A stretch of 42,520 nucleotides of DNA from assembly GCA_963169885.1 (NCBI GenBank), contig CAUJFR010000130.1, positions 1 to 42,520 of the forward strand. Reading direction: 5' to 3'. Source of the stretch: Bacteroidota bacterium. GTDB taxonomy: Bacteria; Bacteroidota; Bacteroidia; Chitinophagales; Chitinophagaceae. Positions 36,549 through 42,520 of the stretch are shown piece by piece. The notes below the pieces were generated by a model. That model had not been told where the DNA came from and ran no database searches. It saw only the letters and a program-made list of their open reading frames with translations. Numbering within the stretch: the stretch's first letter is position 1; every line of letters begins with the position of its first letter. Position numbers and translations under genes: made by a program.

Positions 36549-37355
36549 TTGAAACAGTTATTTACTATAGAAAATAATCCGGAAACAGCCGTTCAGCCCG
36601 TACTTTCCCTCCGGCTGGGAAACCACCACCTGGGGTATTCCATTACCAGTCCTGATGGAGATAAGTTGTACAGCCTGGCCTATTACCGCACCGAACAAAC
36701 TGATACCGCCGCACTGGAAGAATTACTGGCACAAACACCCGCATTGCACAACCAATTTTACAGTGTTCAGGTGGCCTGGGATTTTACCGGTAATGCCCTG
36801 CTATCTTCAGTAGAACATCAGCCGGAAGAATCCGGTACGATGCTCAGGGCTTTATTCGGAACAAACGGACAGGAAGAAGTGATCACGGAGAATATCAGTA
36901 ACTGGCAATTATTCAATGTGTACGCCGTACCGGCCGGACTCCTGCAAAAAATAAAACAACAATACCCGGCTGCACAGAGCCGTCACCAGATCTCCCTTTC
37001 CATTAAACAGGTAATTGCCGCCACGGAAGAAGGAAATATGTATGTGGATTTCCGTCCGGATGATTTCACCGTGTTACTGGTAAAATCAAGCCGGCTGTTA
37101 CTGGCACAGACCTATACATACTCCACACCGGAAGATGTGGTGTATTACCTGCTTAAAATATGCAGCCGCCTGGGGCTTTCCCAACAGGAATTGCAGTTAC
37201 AGGTATCCGGACTGATCGATAGTAATTCTGCATTGTATAAAGAACTTTACCAGTATTTCCTTCATATCGGATTCCGTGAATCCGGCTGGCAGGGAAATGA
37301 CTACCCGGCCCATTTTTTTACCACCCTTAACGACCTGGCCCGATGCGCATCATAG
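36549..37355 (+). CDS. DUF3822 family protein
   Basis: 268 aa; actin-like-fold-like sequence; adjacent to rsmD as commonly seen in Bacteroidota. Start appears to be TTG. Confidence 0.7.
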   Translation: MKQLFTIENNPETAVQPVLSLRLGNHHLGYSITSPDGDKLYSLAYYRTEQTDTAALEELLAQTPALHNQFYSVQVAWDFTGNALLSSVEHQPEESGTMLRALFGTNGQEEVITENISNWQLFNVYAVPAGLLQKIKQQYPAAQSRHQISLSIKQVIAATEEGNMYVDFRPDDFTVLLVKSSRLLLAQTYTYSTPEDVVYYLLKICSRLGLSQQELQLQVSGLIDSNSALYKELYQYFLHIGFRESGWQGNDYPAHFFTTLNDLARCAS

Positions 37356-37888
37356 GAGGTGAACATGGCGGACGAAAATTCAACCCGCCCACGAATATGC
37401 CCTATACCCGTCCCACCACGGATATAGCCAAGGAAGGATTATTCAATGTACTCCAGCATAAAATGGATTTCGAAAACCTCAAAACACTGGATTTGTTTGG
37501 CGGTACGGGCAGTATCAGTTATGAACTGGCTTCAAGGGGTGTACCGGACCTCACCATTGTGGAGAAGGACCATGCGATGTTTGATTTTATTAAAAAAACA
37601 GCAGCGGCATTAAAACTGGAAAATTTCAAAATAATCAAAATGGATGTGTTCAAATACATCCAGCAATGTACGGAGCGCTTTGATTTCATTTTTGCCGGAC
37701 CACCGTATGCGCTCACCAATATCGACGACCTGCCCCGGCTGATTTTTGAAAAACAGTTACTGAATAAAGAGGGCCGCTTCGTCCTTGAGCACACGCCCCG
37801 GAATGATTATAAAGCCACCCCGTTTTTTGTAGCGGAACGGAACTACGGTACCACTGTATTCTCTACTTTTGTAGAGGACAGGGACTAA
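37343..37888 (+). CDS. rsmD: 16S rRNA (guanine(966)-N(2))-methyltransferase
   Basis: MRIIGGEHGGRKFNPP...RPTTDIAKEGLFNVLQ...LDLFGGTGSISYELASRG...FIFAGPPYAL. Confidence 0.92.
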   Translation: MRIIGGEHGGRKFNPPTNMPYTRPTTDIAKEGLFNVLQHKMDFENLKTLDLFGGTGSISYELASRGVPDLTIVEKDHAMFDFIKKTAAALKLENFKIIKMDVFKYIQQCTERFDFIFAGPPYALTNIDDLPRLIFEKQLLNKEGRFVLEHTPRNDYKATPFFVAERNYGTTVFSTFVEDRD

Positions 37889-37890
37889 CT

Positions 37891-38460
37891 ATGACGAAGA
37901 AAGCACTCCGTAATTATTACAAGGAAAAAAGAAAGGCACTGACCACTGGTGAACAGTCGAGGCTGGATGATCTCCTGCTGATACAGTTCCAGCAGGCGGA
38001 TATCCCTTTTGTAGAAACCCTTTTTTCCTATTGGCCGATGGCGTCCATGCGGGAACCCGATACCCACCTGTTTGCTGATTTTTTGGAGTTCAGGAATCCG
38101 GAACTCCGGGTAGCCTATCCGCGGATCACAGTGGATGGAAACACCATGATTTCAGTGTTGACTGATGACTCCACCCGTTTTTTGCAAAATGGGTTTGGTA
38201 CCTACGAACCGGAAACGGGTGAAATCCTGTCTCCTGACACAATCGATATCATATTTGTACCCCTGCTTTGTTTTGATAAAAAAGGCTACCGTGTCGGCTA
38301 TGGAAAAGGCTACTATGACCGCTACCTGGCCGCTTGTAATCCGGATTGTATCCGGGTGGGATTCTCCTATTTTGAACCTATAGACGAAATCCCGGATAAG
38401 CACGAATTTGACGTACCTTTAAGTCTTTGTATGACGCCTCAATCGATTTATGTTTTCTAA
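37891..38460 (+). CDS. 5-formyltetrahydrofolate cyclo-ligase
   Basis: FVPLLCFDKKGYRVGYGKGYYDRYLA motif. Confidence 0.92.
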   Translation: MTKKALRNYYKEKRKALTTGEQSRLDDLLLIQFQQADIPFVETLFSYWPMASMREPDTHLFADFLEFRNPELRVAYPRITVDGNTMISVLTDDSTRFLQNGFGTYEPETGEILSPDTIDIIFVPLLCFDKKGYRVGYGKGYYDRYLAACNPDCIRVGFSYFEPIDEIPDKHEFDVPLSLCMTPQSIYVF

Positions 38461-39523
38461 TTTTTTTCTCAAATCCTTCCGGATCTTTTTACTGCCGTTC
38501 GCCTTACTGTACTGGGCGGTAATTGCTGTCCGCAACTGGTTCTTTGATAAAAAAATACTGGGATCCAGTACGTTTGGCCTTCCATTGATCTGTATTGGCA
38601 ACTTATCCGTGGGTGGAACAGGCAAATCTCCCATGGTAGAGTACCTCGTTACGGGACTCAAAGACCAATACAGGGTAGGCACCCTGAGCCGGGGATACAA
38701 ACGGAAGACAAGGGGCTATGCGCTGGCGAATGAAAAGACAACCGCTCTGGAAATCGGGGATGAGCCGATGCAGTTTCACCTGAAGTTTCCGGAAATCCCT
38801 GTTGCTGTAGGTGAAGAACGGATAGAAGCAATCCCGCAGTTGCTGCATGACCGCCCGGATACTCAGGTTATCATTCTGGATGATGCGTTTCAGCACCGGA
38901 CCGTTAAAGCCGGTCTTAATATTCTGCTCACGGATTATAATAATCTCTTTACCCGTGATTTTTACCTGCCTACCGGAGATCTGAGGGACCTGAAAAGCAG
39001 CTATAAACGGGCCGAAGTAATTGTGGTGACCAAGTGCCGCAAGGACCTGGATGAAACGGAAAAGAAAAAAATTATAAAGGAAATTTCACCCATTCCCGGA
39101 CAACAGATCTATTTCACCTGTATTGATTACAGTCGTCCCTATCATATCATCAGCAAGGAAGAAAAAGGACTGGAATCACAAGTGGAGATTTTGCTGGTCA
39201 CGGGCATTGCCAATCCCCGTCCGCTAAAAAAATTACTGGAAGGGCACAGTAATACTTATCAGATGTTGCAGTATGCGGACCATCATATTTTCACGATCGA
39301 TGATTTAAGGGATATCCGGCAGGCCTATGCTAAAATGAATTCAAGGGAGAAAGTAATCCTGACCACTGAGAAGGATGCGGTACGGTTGTTGAAGTTTGCA
39401 GAAGAAATCAGGGAATTGCCCCTTTATGTAGTACCGGTCCGTCACCGGTTTTTGTTTGACGAAGGCCCGGCTTTTGATAAGCGGGTCAGTAATTTTATTA
39501 AAGAGTTTAAAAAAGAGGAGTAA
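38450..39523 (+). CDS. lpxK: Tetraacyldisaccharide 4'-kinase
   Basis: CIGNLSVGGTGKSPMVEYLV P-loop; ILDDAFQHR; LTTEKDAVRL. Confidence 0.94.
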   Translation: MFSNFFLKSFRIFLLPFALLYWAVIAVRNWFFDKKILGSSTFGLPLICIGNLSVGGTGKSPMVEYLVTGLKDQYRVGTLSRGYKRKTRGYALANEKTTALEIGDEPMQFHLKFPEIPVAVGEERIEAIPQLLHDRPDTQVIILDDAFQHRTVKAGLNILLTDYNNLFTRDFYLPTGDLRDLKSSYKRAEVIVVTKCRKDLDETEKKKIIKEISPIPGQQIYFTCIDYSRPYHIISKEEKGLESQVEILLVTGIANPRPLKKLLEGHSNTYQMLQYADHHIFTIDDLRDIRQAYAKMNSREKVILTTEKDAVRLLKFAEEIRELPLYVVPVRHRFLFDEGPAFDKRVSNFIKEFKKEE

Positions 39524-39526
39524 GAT

Positions 39527-41539
39527 ATGGGAAGAAAAAATTCCAATAAGAAAAAAATAAAAGAAAGATCATCCTCCGGCCGTGTGGTAAAGGGCGTGAT
39601 CGATATTACCCGTTCCGGTATGGGCTTTGTAACTGTAGAAGGAATGGAGGCTGATATCATGGTACGGCCGCAGGATTTCAATACAGCTCTCCATGGTGAT
39701 ACGGTAAAAGTGGCGGTAAAAGATACGGATGGCCGTGGACGGCGATTACAAGGTGTGATCCGGGAAGTACTGAACCGTAAACGCACCGAATTCATCGGGA
39801 ACCTGCAAATGAACAAGGGCTTTGCCTTTTTCATTTCTGAGTCAGATAAGCCAATGCCGGATATTTTTATCCCGCTTTATGCCATTGGCAAAGCTAAAGA
39901 TGGTGACCGCGTGGTGGTTAAACTGCTGGAATGGGATAATGAAGGAGATAAACGCCCCGTTGGGGAAGTGATCACCATACTGGATGCGGAGAATACCAAC
40001 GATGCCGCGATGAAAGAGATCCTGCTTGATGGCGGATTCCCGCTTCAGTTTTCTGAAGAAGCGCTGGAAGTGGCTGCCCGCATTCCGGATATAATCGGGG
40101 AGGATGAAATCAAAAAAAGAAAAGATATCCGCGGGATTTTTACCATCACCATCGATCCGGTGGATGCCAAGGATTTTGATGATGCGATTTCTTTCCGGAA
40201 ACTGAAAAACGGTTATTTCGAAATCGGTATTCATATTGCCGATGTAAGCCATTACCTGGAGCCCGAAACCCCGCTTGATAAAGAAGCTTACGGACGTGCC
40301 ACTTCAGTATACCTGCCGGACCGCGTGAATCCCATGTTGCCGGAGCATATTTCAAATGTGCTTTGTTCCCTTCGGCCAAATGAAGATAAACTCACGTTCT
40401 CCGCCATCTTCCAGCTGAATGCAAAGGGCGAAGTAAAACAATACTGGCTGGGAAAAACCGTGATCCATTCCGATCACCGGTTCACCTATGAAGAAGTACA
40501 GGAGATCATTGAAGCAAAAGCAGGGCTGCATGCCGAAGAAGTGCTGACCCTGAATGATATTGCACAGAAACTACGGAAGAAGCGGTTTAATAACGGGGCC
40601 ATTAATTTCTCCTCTCAGGAAGTGCGTTTCAGACTGGATGAGAAAGGGGATCCCATCGGTATCATGATCAAAGAAAGTAAAGAAGCCCATCAGCTGATTG
40701 AAGAATATATGTTGCTGGCCAACCGGACCGTGGCAGAAAATATTTCAAAATTAAAGATTAACGGCAAACCCCTGCCTTTTCCGTACCGGACACACGATGA
40801 TCCGGATGAGGAGAAGCTGATACCCTTTGCGGCATTTGCCAAGAAGTTCGGACATACTTTTGATACCAGTTCACCTGAAGCCATCGCGACTTCCTTTAAC
40901 CAGCTGTTAAAAGATGTGAATGGGAAGCCGGAACAGCATGTACTGGAACAATTGGGTATCCGTACAATGGCCAAGGCAAAATATACGACGGAGAATGTGG
41001 GGCATTATGGCCTTGGCTTTGAACATTATTGTCATTTTACTTCACCTATCCGCCGGTATCCGGATGTGCAGGTGCACCGGATTCTGTTTGATGTATTGAA
41101 CAACACGATTCAGCCTGATAAGAAGATGGAAGAAAAATGCAAGCACACCAGTGAACGCGAACGGGCGGCGATGCAGGCAGAACGGGATTCCAACAAGTAT
41201 AAACAGGTGCAGTATATGCGCAATTATATGGGCGAGGAATTTGACGGGGTGATCAGCGGGGTGGCCTCCTTTGGATTCTGGGTGGAGACCGTGGATCACA
41301 AATGTGAGGGACTTGTCAGCATCAACAGCCTGCTGGAATACGATGAGTTCAGGCATGTGGAAGCCGAATATTGCCTGCTGGGTCACCGCAGTGCCAAAAC
41401 CTTCCGGATGGGTGATAAGGTCCGGATAAAAGTGGTGGGCGCCAACCTTGGTAAACGGCAACTGGATTATGAATGGGTGGTTTCCGGCGAATTCGCCGAA
41501 GAAAAAAGCACCCGGCAAAAAGGTAAAAAACGTAAATGA
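39527..41539 (+). CDS. rnr: Ribonuclease R
   Basis: 670 aa; TIDPVDAKDFDDAISF, HIADVSHYL, YCHFTSPIRRYPDVQVHR, C-terminal S1 domain. Confidence 0.95.
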   Translation: MGRKNSNKKKIKERSSSGRVVKGVIDITRSGMGFVTVEGMEADIMVRPQDFNTALHGDTVKVAVKDTDGRGRRLQGVIREVLNRKRTEFIGNLQMNKGFAFFISESDKPMPDIFIPLYAIGKAKDGDRVVVKLLEWDNEGDKRPVGEVITILDAENTNDAAMKEILLDGGFPLQFSEEALEVAARIPDIIGEDEIKKRKDIRGIFTITIDPVDAKDFDDAISFRKLKNGYFEIGIHIADVSHYLEPETPLDKEAYGRATSVYLPDRVNPMLPEHISNVLCSLRPNEDKLTFSAIFQLNAKGEVKQYWLGKTVIHSDHRFTYEEVQEIIEAKAGLHAEEVLTLNDIAQKLRKKRFNNGAINFSSQEVRFRLDEKGDPIGIMIKESKEAHQLIEEYMLLANRTVAENISKLKINGKPLPFPYRTHDDPDEEKLIPFAAFAKKFGHTFDTSSPEAIATSFNQLLKDVNGKPEQHVLEQLGIRTMAKAKYTTENVGHYGLGFEHYCHFTSPIRRYPDVQVHRILFDVLNNTIQPDKKMEEKCKHTSERERAAMQAERDSNKYKQVQYMRNYMGEEFDGVISGVASFGFWVETVDHKCEGLVSINSLLEYDEFRHVEAEYCLLGHRSAKTFRMGDKVRIKVVGANLGKRQLDYEWVVSGEFAEEKSTRQKGKKRK

Positions 41540-41554
41540 TCCCTATATTGGCCT

Positions 41555-42520
41555 ATGCAAAGTTTTGAATTACTCTCACAGAAATTTGCCTTTCATTTTG
41601 ATAAAGCGCATTTCCCCGAAGCGCCTTCGACCCTTTACCAGCCCAATGAATATTTTCTGAAACTGGGCGGGAAACGGGTGAGGCCGGTGCTTTGCCTGAT
41701 GGGGAATGAACTGTTTGATGATATCCGCGAAGATGCCTGGGAACTGGCCACTGCGGTGGAACTCTTTCACAATTTCACGCTCATTCATGATGATATCATG
41801 GATAAAGCACCCTTGCGCCGGGGGATGCAAACCGTACATACAAAGTACGGGGAGAATACGGCACTCCTGGCAGGAGATGTGATGCTGGTGAAAGCGTATG
41901 AATACCTGAGCCGGATTGATGGGGATTTCCTGAAACCGATCTTACACCTGTTTAACCAGACGGCCCGGGAAGTCTGCGAAGGCCAGCAATGGGATATGGA
42001 TTATGAGAAACAGGAAACCGTACACCTGGATGAATACCTCCGGATGATCGAATTGAAAACCTCTGTATTGCTGGCGGCCAGTCTCAAAATGGGCGCCATC
42101 CTTGGCGGCTCCGGGGAACGCAACCAGAATCTCTTATATGAATTTGGCCGTAAACTCGGTATTGCCTTCCAGGTACAGGATGATTACCTGGATGCCTTCG
42201 GCGATCCGGAAAAATTCGGCAAGCAGGTGGGGGGCGATATCCTGGCTAATAAGAAAACCTTCTTGCTGATTCATGCTCTGGAAACAGCCAATGCCGGGCA
42301 GCTGGAAGAACTCAAACAATTAATTGCCGGGAATCCCCCGGATAAAGTGGAGCAGGTACTCCGGATATTCAAGGACTGCAAAGTGGATGAATGGGCCATT
42401 GAATTGAAGAATAAATACCTGGATGAGGCTTTCCAGCACCTCGATGATATTGCAGTGCTGTCGAAGCGGAAACAACCCCTGACCGACCTGGCCAGGTTCC
42501 TGGTACAGCGGGAACATTGA
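41555..42520 (+). CDS. Polyprenyl synthetase family protein (geranylgeranyl/farnesyl diphosphate synthase type)
   Basis: GGKRVRPVLCLMG, LIHDDIMDKAPLRRG (DDxxD), FQVQDDYLDAFGD (second Asp-rich motif); TGA at window end. Confidence 0.93.
   Translation: MQSFELLSQKFAFHFDKAHFPEAPSTLYQPNEYFLKLGGKRVRPVLCLMGNELFDDIREDAWELATAVELFHNFTLIHDDIMDKAPLRRGMQTVHTKYGENTALLAGDVMLVKAYEYLSRIDGDFLKPILHLFNQTAREVCEGQQWDMDYEKQETVHLDEYLRMIELKTSVLLAASLKMGAILGGSGERNQNLLYEFGRKLGIAFQVQDDYLDAFGDPEKFGKQVGGDILANKKTFLLIHALETANAGQLEELKQLIAGNPPDKVEQVLRIFKDCKVDEWAIELKNKYLDEAFQHLDDIAVLSKRKQPLTDLARFLVQREH

Overview
This window reads as a Bacteroidota chromosome segment, probably Chitinophagaceae-like judging by gene families and TAnnTTTG-type promoter boxes. 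It carries about 43 protein-coding genes and no rRNA, tRNA, CRISPR array or transposase that I could recognise. Most of it is ordinary: maltose/glycogen genes (MFS tail, GH13 amylase, branching enzyme), a GLPGLI/TonB receptor pair, argS, dnaK, speA, hsp20, bacilliredoxin, lgt, primary sigma factor, trxB-folB, MATE, rsmD, 5-FTHF cyclo-ligase, lpxK, rnr and a polyprenyl synthase. The most unusual signal lies between genes. There is a dispersed family of degenerate 7-nt (sometimes 8-nt) tandem repeats. Several begin exactly at a stop codon (TAG/TAA/TGA is the start of the first heptad), fit a loose unit KAR-NNNN, and run in phase into a shared CAGCCCC motif, often next to an intrinsic terminator. 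Clear blocks lie near 9.14, 9.33, 11.18-11.31, 13.35-13.42, 14.24-14.40, 16.39, 25.19-25.33, 26.61, 26.75 and 28.17-28.27 kb. The second signal is a visibly AT-rich three-gene island of unknown function (about 31.7-33.7 kb) inserted between a DUF4249 gene and trxB. All family assignments come from reading the translations; no database search was run.
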